From: Gossypium raimondii | Taxonomy: Eukaryota > Streptophyta > Magnoliopsida > Malvales > Malvaceae | Assembly (NCBI RefSeq): GCF_025698545.1 | Contig: NC_068566.1 | Span: 47,285,192 to 47,349,191 of the forward strand | DNA length: 64,000 bases | Direction of reading: 5' to 3' | In this document: positions 47,773 to 59,367 of the stretch, piece by piece | How positions within the stretch are numbered: the first letter of the stretch is position 1 | Layout: each line of letters begins with the position of its first letter | Made by a program: the position numbers and the translations under genes | The notes under the pieces: model-generated | Databases searched by the model: none | What the model was told of the DNA's origin: nothing | The model's input: the letters and a program-made list of their open reading frames with translations, nothing else

Positions 47773-49350
47773 TAATGGGGTGAATGTGATGTATGAAGAA
47801 GTGTTGAGAGACGTTCACATCAATGTCATAGATGAAGACACAATCGAAAAGGGACCTTGTTAGATATCCACCTTTGTAAACCTGGGAGTGTTTTAAGCAA
47901 TCGAACTGCAGAAGAAATATTTGTAGTATGTAGGGCTTATTTAGAGCAATGTTCAAAACACACTTGTTGCTTTTGGCCTAGAGGCAATAAGAATTCCTTT
48001 GTGAAGTAGGCTCGTGTCTAAATGTCGTTATTTTAATGAAATGCATCCTTGCGATCATTTTTGAACCAATATTCTTTCAGTCTATCTAACTAGTTATTCT
48101 TTCATTCTTTTGGATTTTCTTCCACATCATTCATTCATTCATAATCATATTGTACAGATAGTTCTTCATAAATTTATACATTTCTTTGTATATTCTTTGT
48201 TACCCACTATAGGTCCCCAGATATTAATGACTTGAATGACACTGCCGCAGATTTAGAATCTCCTTTTGAGCAAGACATGCGTTTAGAGGGATCTCATGAC
48301 TTTGAAGATGACATAGATCGTAGTCTATCTCCAGACTTGTTGAGGATGGTAGAGCAAGAAGTGAACAAATTTTACCTCTTGAAGAGACAGTAAAAATTGT
48401 GACTTTAAGAGAACATGCATAACCGGATAAACGAAGCAAGACCTTGTTAAATTACTTCAAGAGTTCAAAGATGTCTTCGTATGGTTATACCAGGATATGC
48501 CCAGGTTAAGCACTAATATTGTAATCTGACAAATAGTATGACGTCAAAAATTTGTAGTATGTTCAAGATTCACATCATGAACGATGCAGTTAGAATTCTT
48601 TGCCGGGGCAATACCTTCTTCTCTGGCTTATCCCATTGAAGCCAAAGTTGTTATTTTTTCCGTATTTTTGTTAGATTTCATCCTAATTGAAGAGGAAGAT
48701 CTAAAATTTTCTCGTCATAGTTAAATTTCGCCCCAAAAGGCTCTATGAGAGAAACTTGATGCCAAAGAAGATCTTTCGCATACAAAATGAAAGTAGAAGA
48801 TCTTATGGGGAAGACCTTATTTGGAATAATATTGATTCTGATCGAAAGAGATGACCAATACTTGCCTAATACTATAAGTACAGATTCAATGCAAAAAAAG
48901 GAGAACAAAAAAACAAAAACAAAAAGAAACAAAAAAAACCTCCGCTGGGGCAATGGCTTTTTCTTTAGCTTATCACGGTTTTTTTCATTGAAGTTAAAAT
49001 TCTTTCTCTTCGGGTATTGGCTGAGCTGAAGTAGGATAAAGATCCAATCTTGATATGATCAGTTGAACTTAATTGAAGGAAAAAGGCTAAAAGTAATTCG
49101 TCGCGGTCAGATGTACCAAAAACGGATGATGCGAGCTTACAACAAAAAAGGGGTTCGTCCTAGAGAATTTCACGAGGAAGACCTAGTATTGAAAAAGATC
49201 CTTCCTCTATAAAAGAATTTTAGAGAAAAATGAGTAAACTTGGGAATGTCCTTATGTTGTAAAGAAGACATTTTCCGGAGGAGCACTGATCTTGAGTGAG
49301 ATGGATAGTAAAACTTGTCTAATCCTGTAAACTCAGATTCAATCAAGAAA
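47773..49350 (+). pseudogene. Gypsy pol remnants with large internal deletion
   Basis: 48215-48365 reads DINDLNDTAADLESPFEQDM and SPDLLRMVEQE, the acidic stretch ahead of RT, followed by degenerate sequence to about 48530 that resembles the EYSDVFAW-type entry into RT. The RT catalytic blocks are absent. From about 49100 to 49345 the reading is QMYQKRMMRAYNKKGVRPRE and LVLKKILPL, then PVNSDSIKKCFA, the C-terminal integrase-side end of pol. Most of the RT, RNase H and integrase catalytic core is therefore missing. The DNA between 48540 and 49090 is largely unrecognised. Confidence 0.7.
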
Positions 49351-50689
49351 TGCTTCGCTTAAAGATGGAGAGGATCAAGGTAAAAACCCGCAAATGGCAC
49401 TTTGAGTCGTAAAAAAAAAGAAAAGAAAAAAGAGATGAGATGTGATGTGAAAAAAATGAAAATGAAAAATGAAAAATGGAAAAAGTAAAAGTGGAGAGGC
49501 TAAGGTGAAAACTCGCAAGGGGCACCTTAGACCAAAGGGGATTTGAGTTGAAAACCTGAAAAAGGCGACTCAAATATTGATCAAAATGGGGCATGAGGTA
49601 ATAAGAGTAGCTCAAATTTTGATTAGATTGGGGCATGCGGTGATCTTGCTATGCCTGAATCAACAAGAATGGGTACGCGACATCTTGGGGCATTGACAGA
49701 GTATTGTAGATATCCTAAACACATGTCAAACTCAGAATGGTCTTCAGGAAGTTTGTACAGAGAAGTTCAAGCTGCGTTATCTGGGGCACCTAGTCTCCAT
49801 ACTATTTAGATTGAATTGCCTGTTCTTGGAATACTTCATTCTTTTTTAAGATACGAGTCAATTCCTCTTGTATTCTTAATATTCTTGATAATATGTTCAT
49901 TTCAAGCTATGTTCTCAAACCAATTCTATTTTATCTTTATTTTATTCTTTTTGCAAACGTGTTGCATTAGAATAATGATCAATAGACTAATAAAACTTTC
50001 ACGAGGGAAGTTTTGCATATTACTCTAGAAGTTTCTAAATAATACAGTAACTTGAAACATGACTATTGTTTAGAACGCACCAAGTTTAAAGGTTGAAATA
50101 TCTGGGAAGAAAAGGCCTAAATTGAGACTATCCCTTCAGATTTTGTTGTCAAAACATTGATTGAACAAGGTGACAAGATGTCGTGTTGGTGACAAAGTGT
50201 CAATGAACAAGTAAGCAATGATCACCTTGCAATAAGAAGAGGTTTCCTCGGAGAAAGAAATTCTTCATTTGTGCATAGGCATTTGGTATGACACCTTGAG
50301 AACGGTATAAAGGATCAAAGTGCTTCACCTTGCGATAAGAGAAGATTGAGAAGTCATATTTTTCTACCCTTGGGTTACAGTGCAAAGATGATACAAATTT
50401 TGTGTCCCGGTAGATTAAACTTTGAAGTTCACGGCGGGGGCAATCTGATTAAGTATTTCTTTGGAGGTGCTAGCCAAGCAAGAAGGCTTTGTAGCACGTC
50501 AGTGATAAAGTCTTAATAAACTTTGAGCAATGATAACCTAAGCGGGATCATTCTCAGAAAGAATAATACTCTACATTCATTCAGATATCATTCATACATG
50601 TCTAGTTAGGAGCATTCGATTCATTCTGATCATGTCATCCTAATCACTAGGCATAATTAGGTTCATAAGTTGAATTATACAGGTCATGT
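49351..50689. other. Non-coding part after the pol remnant
   Basis: No conserved protein. Short purine-rich tracts and a repeated GGCGACTCAAATATTGATC / TAGCTCAAATTTTGATTAG pair at about 49563-49630. The frames present have no family likeness. Confidence 0.5.
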
Positions 50690-51420
50690 TCCTCAGAGGA
50701 CAAATCGGTGAAACTTCAGCCTTGCCTTCCTGAGTTTGCAGCGGAGCAGACTGAAGATAGCAGATCTTGCCTTCCTGTACTGACAGAGAAGCAGATCGAA
50801 GATACCAGCCTTGTCTCCTTGGGCAGTAGTGGAGTAGGTTGAAAATAACAGATTTTACCTTCCTGTACTGACAGCGAAGCAGATCAAAGACACCAATCTT
50901 GCCTCCCTGGGTTTGTAGCGGAGCAGACTGAATATAGCAGATCTTGCCTTCTTGTACTGACAATGAAGCATATCAAAGACACCAACCTTGCCTCCCTGGG
51001 TTTGCAGCGGAGCAGACTGAATATAGCAGATCTTGCCTTCCTGTACTGACAGAGAAGCAGATCGAAGATACCAGCCTTGTCTCCCTCGCAATAGTGGAGT
51101 AGGTTGAAAATAGCAGATCTTGCCTTCCTGTACTGACAGAGAAGCAGATCGAAGATACCAGCCTTGTCTCCCTCGCAATAGTGGAGTAGGTTGAAAATAG
51201 CAGATCTTGCCTTCCTGTACTGGCAGAGAAGCAGATCGAAGATACCAGCCTTGTCTCCCTGGGTAGTAGTGGAGTAGGTTAAAAATAGCAGATCTTGCCT
51301 TCTGTCTTGACAGAAGCGGTCGAAGATACCAACCTTGTCTCCACAGCGTGATTGAGTAGGTAAAAAATGGCAGATCTTGCCTTCCTGTACTGGCAGCGAA
51401 GCAAATCGAAGACATCAGTC
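50690..51420. repeat. Tandem array A, 87-89 bp unit (about 8 copies)
   Basis: The landmark TAGCAGATCTTGCCTTCCTG recurs at about 50758, 50846 (diverged), 50935, 51024, 51111 and 51198, spacing 87-89 bp. Copies include a GAAGATACCAGCCTTGTCTC core. Because 87 is a multiple of three, a long antisense frame appears across the array. It is a by-product of the period. Confidence 0.92.
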
Positions 51421-52690
51421 TTATAGCCATGACGTTGCAATTAAAAAGATTGAAGCTACAATGGCGAATCTTATTTTCCTGGCGTCGCAGCGGAGCAGAT
51501 TGAAGCCACAATGGCGGATCATATCTCTCTGGTGTTAAGGTTTGGATTAGCTGAAGTAGAGTGGATTGAAGCCGTGGGTAGCGAATCCTATCTCTTTAGC
51601 ATTACAGAGGAAAAGATTGAAGCCACAACGACAGATCTTATTTCCTTGGCGGTGTAGTGGAGCAGATTGAAGCTACGACATCGGATCTGGTTTCCCCGAC
51701 ATTGCAATTAAAAAGATTGAAGCCACAACGGCGGATCTTACTTCCCTAGCGGTGTAGTGGAGCAGATTGAAGTCACAACGGCAGATCTGGTTTCCCCGAC
51801 AGCGCAATTAAAAAGATCGAAGCCACAACGCCAGATCTTACTTCCCTAGCGGTGCATTGGAGCAGTTTGAAGTCTCAACGACAGATCTGGTTTCCCCAAC
51901 AGCGCAATTAAAAAGATTGAAGCCACAACGACGGATCTTACTTCCCTGGCGGTGCAGTGGAGCAGATTGAAGTCACAACGGCAGATCTGGTTTCCCCGAC
52001 AGCGTAATTAAAAAGATTAAAGCCACAACGGCAGATCTTACTTTCCTTGACGGTGTAGTGGAGCAGATTGAAGCTACGACAGCAGATCTGGTTTCCCCGA
52101 CATTGCAATTAAAAAGATTGAAGCCACAATGGCGGATCTTACTTCCCTAGCGGTGCAGTGGAGCAGATTGAAGTCACAACGGCAGATCTGGTTTCCCCGA
52201 CAGCGTAATTAAAAAGATCAAAGCCACAACGACGGATCTTACTTCCCTAGCGGTGCAGTGGAGCAGATTGAAGTCTCAACGGCAGATCTGGTTTCCCCGA
52301 CAACGCAATTAAAAAGATTGAAGTCACAATGGCGGATCTTACTTCCCTGGCGGTGCAGTGGAGCAGGTTAAAGTCACAACAGCAGATCTGGTTTCCCCGA
52401 CAGCGTAATTAAAAAGATTGAAGCCACAACGGCAGATCTTACTTCCCTGGCGGTGCAGTAGAGAAGATTGAAGTCACAACGGCGGATCTAGTTTCCCCGA
52501 CAGCACAATTAAAAAGATTGAAGATACAGCGGCCTATTTTACTTCCCTGGTGGTGTAGTGGAGCAGATTGAAGTCACAACGGCGGATCTGATTTCCCCGA
52601 CAGCGTAATTGAAAAGATTGAAGCCACAACGGTGGATCTTACCTCCTTAGCGGTGCAGTTGAATAGATTGAAGTTACGACGGCGGATCTT
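51421..52690. repeat. Tandem array B, about 100-bp unit made of two 50-bp halves (12-13 copies)
   Basis: The landmark AGCCACAACG recurs at 51721, 51821, 51921 and 52021, then at about 101-bp steps. Each unit is two related halves: GATTGAAGCCACAACGGCGG... followed by CTTCCCTAGCGGTGCAGTGG, then GATTGAAGTCACAACGGCAG... followed by GTTTCCCCGACAGCGCAATT. The array follows array A directly and shares its GCAGATCT core, so the two probably have a common origin. Confidence 0.92.
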
Positions 52691-53025
52691 ATTTCCTCGA
52701 CATTGTAATTGGATAAATTGAAGAAGATAATCCTATCTCCCTGAAGCAGTGGAGCGGATTAACACCACGGATCTTATCTCTCCAAAATTGCAGTAGAGCA
52801 GATCGTATCAGACTCATCGTTGAAGTTGCAGCAGAATAAGTTGAAGTTACAAGTCCTATCTCCCTGATGTTGCAATGGAGTGGATTGAAGTACCAATTCC
52901 TATACCTCTGAAGATGCAGTAGGTTGGAATGGGGCTACTTGAAGAAGAATAGCACCAATGTCCAGTATGACCGGGCAAAATTGGGCTTTTTGGTCTTTGC
53001 TCTGTTCCCGTTACACGACAACGAG

Positions 53026-53039
53026 CAAAGAGGGGCAGC
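53026..53039 (+). other. Polypurine tract before the 3' LTR
   Basis: CAAAGAGGGGCAGC lies immediately upstream of the 3' LTR start (TATAATACTC), the place where plus-strand priming occurs. Confidence 0.6.
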
Positions 53040-55201
53040 TATAATACTCAATTTTTAGCCTGGGCCCAACTACTCATTAAACTTAACCCAAAACCCAAAT
53101 CACACCCGAGCCCACTTAGACCTAACCCTAATGGCCCAAACCCATAACAGTCAGAAAGACCTTTAGCAGATTGAAGTAAACTGGCGCCTCCAGCTTCCCA
53201 CGAACGTTGCCCTCGATGCATGAACGCTACAACACGTTCCCCTCGCACAACCCACGTTCTCTAACGCCCACACCTGCAACAAATCACGACTAGGAGCAGA
53301 GATAATGATGAAAATACAAGGAAAAAATGTAAAAGGAGAAGGTAGTTTTGGGAGTTTTGATTCCCTTATTTGACTATTAAAGCCAAATAGAAATCTGTAA
53401 TAGGGGCTAGCAAAAATTTTGTATGAAAATTAACAATAAAGTAAGAGAAAAAAACGATTTTGAAGGTGAAAGATTTTGACTTTTTTTTCTTTCTCTTCGA
53501 TTCTTTTTACTGTTTTTATTTTGGTTTTTTTTTCTTTTTGTTTCTTAAAATTAAAAAATAACAAAGAAGAGAGGAAATGAGAGAAACTTACCGTTGGGGA
53601 TGCCGTCGGAGTGCCCACACATCGCCGTCGAAGTCGGAGGGGCCTCAGATCTGCCGTGGAGGAGGCGGCGGCTTGGGGATGGCTTGGGTTAAGGAGAACC
53701 CTAGCAGAGAACCTTTTTTTTTTTCTTTCCCTCTGTTCTTAAAAGAAAATGAAATAGAGATTTTTTTTTTGTTTGTTAAAAGGAAATTTTTTGATTTTAG
53801 TATTAAAGAAAAGTGGTGCCGTTTAATGGCCCTGAAGTTGCCTTTTTATTCCAATGGTTTATTATCGCAATTGGTCCCTTTCCTTTTACAGTGCTTTTAA
53901 ATTAAATTATTTATTTCTTATAAATTTGGCCACATGTTTTATAATTGTTTCAATTCAATCCGTATTGCAGCGCAGTGTTTTAGTGGAAGGGATAAATTTC
54001 TCTTTTGGTCCTCTACTATTAATTGTGTGTTTTAATTGGTCCATTCGTGTTTTATTATTTTCAAATTTACCCTTTTTTAAATTAAAGTTTAAATTAGTCC
54101 TTCTGTCATTTTCGCTGTTATTGTATTATTTGTTATTATTATTATTATTATATTTACATATATACGTGCATATGTATCTTATTTTATATATATATATATA
54201 TATATATGGTTTTAAATACATATACATATCTTATATATTTTATTATTACTTTATTTTCTTAGTTTATATACATAGATATACGTACATATATTTGTATTTT
54301 ATAATATTTTATAGTTTTATATATTTTATAATCCAAATATTTTTTTATAATGTATATGTATATACGCTATTCGAAACTTTTATAAATATATCTTTTAATC
54401 TTTTATATATATACATATATGTTCATATTTTTATAATTACTAGTATATTATGCTTACATTTTTTTATGTAAACTTTATATATTTTTTTGATTATATTATT
54501 TTATTATTTTTGTATACATGTATATATGTGCATCAATATCTTATCATACTTTTAAAGAAAAATATATTTTGATTTTCTCAAAGTATTTAAATCATCCTAT
54601 TTTATAAATTCCAAAATATTTGGCATTCATGATTTTCGAGAAAGATCGTGTCCTAACTTGCTGGATCGTGATCATTTTTTCGATGAATTTAGCAAGCTAA
54701 GTATTTATTTCACAATAAATTTGCAATTTTCAAATAAAAGCTTATTCTCGGGAATTCAAAATGTCGGGTCCTAACTTACTGGTCGTGACATTTCGTCATC
54801 TCGAAATAAGAATTTCTAAAACAAAAAGCAATATTCGGTATTTTTAAGATTTAAAATATTGTGCCCTAACTTACTGGGTGTGGTGTTTTATTTCTTTGAA
54901 ATGAGAATGTTTTATCATTTTAATACATTCACGGGTTAAAAATTTCTATTTAAAATCTTTTCAAATTTTCGACACCAAGACACAAAACAATCAATTTGGT
55001 ACCGATTTTGGGCGTTACGAGGGTGCTAACCCTTCCTCGTGCGTAACTGACTCCCGAACCTGTTTTCTCAAATTTCGCAGACCAAAACCGTTTTTAAGGT
55101 GAGCCGATCACATCTCAATCAAGGATCGGTGGCGACTCCAGTTTTTTGTTTTTTCTAAAGTCGACAACTTATTTTTGTTTTCAAAAAAAATGGTTTCGAC
55201 A
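53040..55201 (+). repeat. 3' LTR (2,162 bp) of the Gypsy element
   Basis: Starts TATAATACTC (the expected TG is TA here) and ends TTTCGACA. It contains the roughly 640-bp part missing from the 5' LTR, including a TA microsatellite at about 54188-54207. The 205-codon frame at 53854-54471 is AT-rich LTR sequence, not a gene. Confidence 0.9.
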
Positions 55202-55206
55202 CTAAT

Positions 55207-56429
55207 TATGCAGATTTTATGTGACATGCTGGCAAAAATCTGGGTATAAATCTTTTTTATCAATGATTTTAGAAAAAAAAATGACGATGTATTAGTTTAA
55301 TAATACAACTAAAGGGATGTGTTAAGTTATTGAACGACCTGAGAAGAGACAATTTAGCTTCAAATAGAAATTAGCAAGTTAGAATATCTTATACTTAGAA
55401 GTTATAAATGATCGTATAAATAATAGGATGTGGAATGGAGAGGATGAAGAAAAATAATAAAAGAGCGTAATATTAAAATGTTGTTATAAATGATGGAATT
55501 GCTAACAAGCCTGTGTTTTACATTTTTGGGCCCTAGGCGAAATAATAAACTAGGTCCTTTTAAAAAAATTATAAAATGTAATACAATATACTAATAATTT
55601 TCCCTTGAAATGATTCTACAATGATTTTGTTAATTTTCAATTGGTGTTACCGATATGTCAGGCCGTGAGATACATTGAAAACAATTTATTTTCAGCATTT
55701 GCTTTTCACTCCATTTTTAATATATTTTATGTGTTATTTTAATAAATTTTTTGTTAAATATATTTAATTTTATAATACTTTTAATATGTAATTACTTCTT
55801 CATTATTTTGTAATTAAGAAATGAGAAATGAATAAAATAAATAGAAAATACATAGATGACAAGGGTATAATTGTATCTTAATTTGAAGTTTGTTAGTAAA
55901 TAGATTGTATGAGATTTTATAAACTAGAAAGGATAAGGGGATAATCTTAAAACCTAAGGGGTAAGCGTAGTTTATCCTAAAATCTTAACAGCCTCACTAG
56001 TAAACATCCAAATGCTGTTTTGGTGATATTGGAGAAAAAAACCCTTCACAAAATGTCAAGATTTCATCTCATATTTCACCGGTGCGACTGAAAGGATCCT
56101 TGAATTAATTTTGGGTTTTAAATTTTCTGATCAAATCAATTTTCGATTAGAGTTTAATTTTTGACCATTTAAGTTTAAATCATTCCAGGATTGATCCATT
56201 TGAAGTTTGTATTTTTCGAATTCAAATAATTTTTAGTGTTAGTTGGTTCAAATTTAAATCATTTTCTTTATTTTTTAGATTTAAATTGTTTCTGAGTTTG
56301 TGTCAATTTCGATTAGGATGAGATATATTCAGGTTATTAATGTTTTTTCTAAATCCGGGTTATGACGGTTTCCTAGCAATTTTTTATCAATGATTTTGAC
56401 ATTTAATTGGTAGAGATGTTACTCAATTC
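55207..56429. other. Unassigned DNA between the Gypsy element and LINE ORF2
   Basis: AT-rich, without a supported frame. It may include decayed LINE sequence linking the split ORF1 to ORF2, but I could not recognise endonuclease motifs. Confidence 0.4.
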
Positions 56430-57550
56430 TATCTTAAAGCTCTTAATAGAGAGATATAGTTGGAAGAGGTGAATTTCGCGAAGATAATTTTAATCCCAAA
56501 AATTAATGGGACGGACATTCCGTCCTATTAGTTTGTGCTCTGTCCTGTATAAAGTTTGCCGAAACCTCTTTTTAGTAAATCGACTTGTTATTTTAAAATA
56601 AAGATGGAGCCGCCACCAATCCTTTGCATATCTATTAATCTATGACTTTTTTACTTCCCAAAATTTTTTGTCATGAGTTAGAAAGAATTATGAATAGGTT
56701 TTGGTGGCAGAAAAGCGTTACTCATAAAGTTATGCATTGGTGTAGTTGGTCTGAATTAAGTAAACCTAAGGATCAAGGGGAAATGAGTTTTGGGACCACT
56801 GTAAGTTCAATATTGCCCTTTGGGCAAAGCAGGGTTGGCGGTTTATAGTTAAACATGATTCGTTAGTTGCTTGTATCTTTAAAGCTAAATGTTTTCCGCA
56901 TAAAGTTTCTGGTCTGCTCATTTGGGAATAAATCTATCGTATGTTTGGCGCAAGTAGCAAGGTTTTGAAGGATGGTGCGGGATGAAGAGTGGGATCGGGT
57001 ACTAATATCTCGATATAGAGAGATAGTTGGCTTCCTATTTGGGCGGGAGGGTGGGAATTTGCAATATGGTGGTTAATAATATAGTTTCTATGGTAGCAGA
57101 CTTAATAGATCACAATTCAAAAGGCTGGAATGGGGAAATCATTACCGGTGTGTTTATTGTGGAGGAAGCCGAGGCCATCAAGTGTATCCTTCTATCCCGC
57201 TCGGTTGATGAAGACATAATTGTTTTGAGGGGTGATAGCTCCGGTGAGTATTCTATCCGTAGTGGTTATAGGTTCCTCTTCGACCATCAAAATATAGAGG
57301 AAAGCTCCTAAGATTACAGTACAGTTTACAAAAAATTATGGCTCCTAGACATCCCTTCTAATATTAAAATCACTATTTGGAGACTTTTACACAATATGAT
57401 CCCTACTACCTATATTCTATACAATAGGCGAATTGAGCTTTCTCCTTTATGCCCAAGGTGTGGTTTGTCTCCAGAATCTGCCATGCATGCCATTCTGAAG
57501 TGTGGTCTTGCGAATGAAGTATGGAGTCAATTGGGTTTATAGTGGGTAAC
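56430..57550 (+). pseudogene. LINE ORF2 fragment: RT start joined to C-terminal zf-RVT region
   Basis: 56470-56530 reads FAKIILIPKINGTDIPSY, the RT entry block. The catalytic RT part is missing. Near 56640 the sequence resumes with LLPKIFCHELERIMNRFWWQ, shared with 41360-41420. It continues through GEYSIRSGYRFLF and KLWLLDIPSNIKITIWRLLH to CPRCGLSPESAMHAILKCG, the reverse-transcriptase zinc-binding (zf-RVT) domain. Several in-frame stops. Confidence 0.85.
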
Positions 57551-57555
57551 AGATC

Positions 57556-58990
57556 CTTATTGAAGAAAGGATTATTATGGTTAAATTATGCTAATAGTAC
57601 ATTTAGTATGTGGTTCTAGAGGATTTTGTTTGCATTCCAACTTGATCAATTTTAATATTTTGGACATTTTGAATATTAAAATTTTAAACTTTACTTAAAA
57701 GACAATATTTGGATAGTTAAGAAAAATGACTTGGATTTTTGTAATTTTTTCTCAGCCAATAGTAAAAAATTATTAAAAGAGAAAATAGCCCACTAAATAC
57801 AATGGACTAAAACTAATTTTCATAGCACAAATACTAATCAAATATTAATAATGGCATATTGATTTATTTTATACTCAAGCAATTAATTTAACCAAAAATA
57901 GAATAACACAAACTAAATTTCTAAGCCACACTAAAGCAAAGGATAATTAAATTGTTTATATAATTCAGTTTTCCTACATTTGCGGAGCTTAGTTTAGTGA
58001 GATGAATGTACTATATTTGAAATCAACACAACCAATGGTCCTAGTTCTAACATACCCTAGTGAAGAATCCTCATTTTTGTACCTCAAAGGCTTGATATCT
58101 CACTACTAAATTCTTCTCCTTGAGAATTTAGGTTGTAAAACCATTCAGAAAATAGTTACGTTCTCACAAATAATGTTCCTTACTGAACAAATAGTGCTCT
58201 TTTAAAAAAAATAGTTTATCAAGCTATACAAGTTCTCTCATATATATAAAGATTTTCGAGACTTGCTAACATATCAAAGATCAATCACAATTCCATCTAA
58301 ATAGTAGTTAAAATAGCCAAATATAATATACTATTAACGACCAAAGTGGGTTGTTGGTATATAAGCTTTCAAGTTTTGATCCGATCAAGGAATTTGATAT
58401 AATTGATCAAATGTGATCCTCGGGATAGGTTTCTCCGCGTGAATTAATCTTCAATGATGGACTTGAATCATTCCACAATATTAATACAACCCAAAGATTT
58501 GTTTAAATAAATTGTCAAACTTTCAAATACGACAAGTTGTTATTTTGTCACAGTGGTGCTGGAAGTGACACTTCCATTGACACATTGCAGCAACTTCAAA
58601 ATATGTCAACAATTTACCATAAATCTAAAATAAAATCAAATGATGGTATGAAATAAATTAACTATACTAATTTTGTTGAACTTTTGATTACCACTATAAA
58701 TTTTGTTGAGGTAGTTATGGAAGAAGTGCAAGGTACAGTTGTAGCACCACGTAGGTTACATAACTAGTCTTATTCGGAATTGATAATCTTTTGACTTAAA
58801 ACATTACTACATAACTTTTAAAAGTTAAAACTAAAATAAAGTAAAAAAGAAAAAAATTAGTGAATGATAAAGCGTTTGTTAAAGTTTTGTAAACCTCAAA
58901 ACTAATATTTCTACAGACATCTATTTTTACAATATTCATTTTCTTTAAAATTTTTATTTTAAATTGTGCCATATAAGATCGATGTTTCAT
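57556..58990. repeat. Dispersed repeat R, copy 3 (most complete)
   Basis: Begins CTTATTGAAGAAAGGATT right after the LINE remnant. It matches copy 1 up to about 58760 and copy 2 up to about 58990 (GCCATATAAGATC...GATGTTTCAT). Non-coding. Confidence 0.8.
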
Positions 58991-59367
58991 TTAAAGGAGG
59001 GCTTTACTAACACAATCTTGATACTTTGAGAATGTAATTAGTATATTTTAAAGTTTGAGGACTAATTCATAATAAAAATTATAATTTAGAGATCTACTAT
59101 GAAATTAAGTCATTATTTTAAAAAAATCCAAGCCATAAACTCAAATGAACTCTTTATTTAGGGAAGCAGTCTTACAAGGCAAACTGCGAATGCAACACAA
59201 ACAATCAGATAAAATTAGCTAAGGCTCTTCAATAACCAGTGTGGGATATTAACAGAGCCCTAAGCATTATTAGAAAACCTAGCAAACATGTCGACTCTAG
59301 ATATGATAATCATATCATAATACCAAACAAACCTCCCCAAAACCATCTTTTTTCCCCTTCCTTTACC
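58991..59367. other. 3' flank of the SEO gene
   Basis: AT-rich. The part next to 59367 is the presumed SEO 3' UTR. Nothing else seen. Confidence 0.5.

Larger units (their letters stand above)
43533..55201 (+). mobile_element. Ogre/Tat-like Gypsy LTR retrotransposon, pol-deleted, 11.7 kb
   Basis: LTRs at 43533-45080 and 53040-55201. The target duplication CTAAT is at 43528-43532 and 55202-55206. The primer site TGGCGACTCCACTGGGA, 3 nt after the 5' LTR, resembles the tRNA-Arg type site known for Ogre elements. Order inside: leader, gag (46261-47772), a pol stub (about 47870-48540), an integrase C-terminal remnant (about 49100-49345), a long non-coding part with two tandem arrays (50690-52690), a purine-rich tract and the 3' LTR. 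Protease, RT and RNase H are missing. The lineage is inferred from primer site, gag type and 3' arrays; RT is not available to test it. Confidence 0.88.

Noticed and set aside
50855..51511. A 218-codon minus-strand frame with repeating YLRSASL(S/P)VQEGKICY units
   Set aside because: It coincides with tandem array A, whose 87-bp period keeps one frame open. No start context, no family likeness, and it is antisense to the retrotransposon.
50690..52690. CRISPR-like array
   Set aside because: The units are contiguous diverged tandem repeats without spacers, in plant nuclear DNA inside a retrotransposon.
53854..54471. A 205-codon hydrophobic plus-strand frame
   Set aside because: It is low-complexity, TA-repeat-rich LTR sequence. 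Runs of Tyr, Ile, Leu and Phe come from base composition, and the stretch lies within the 3' LTR.
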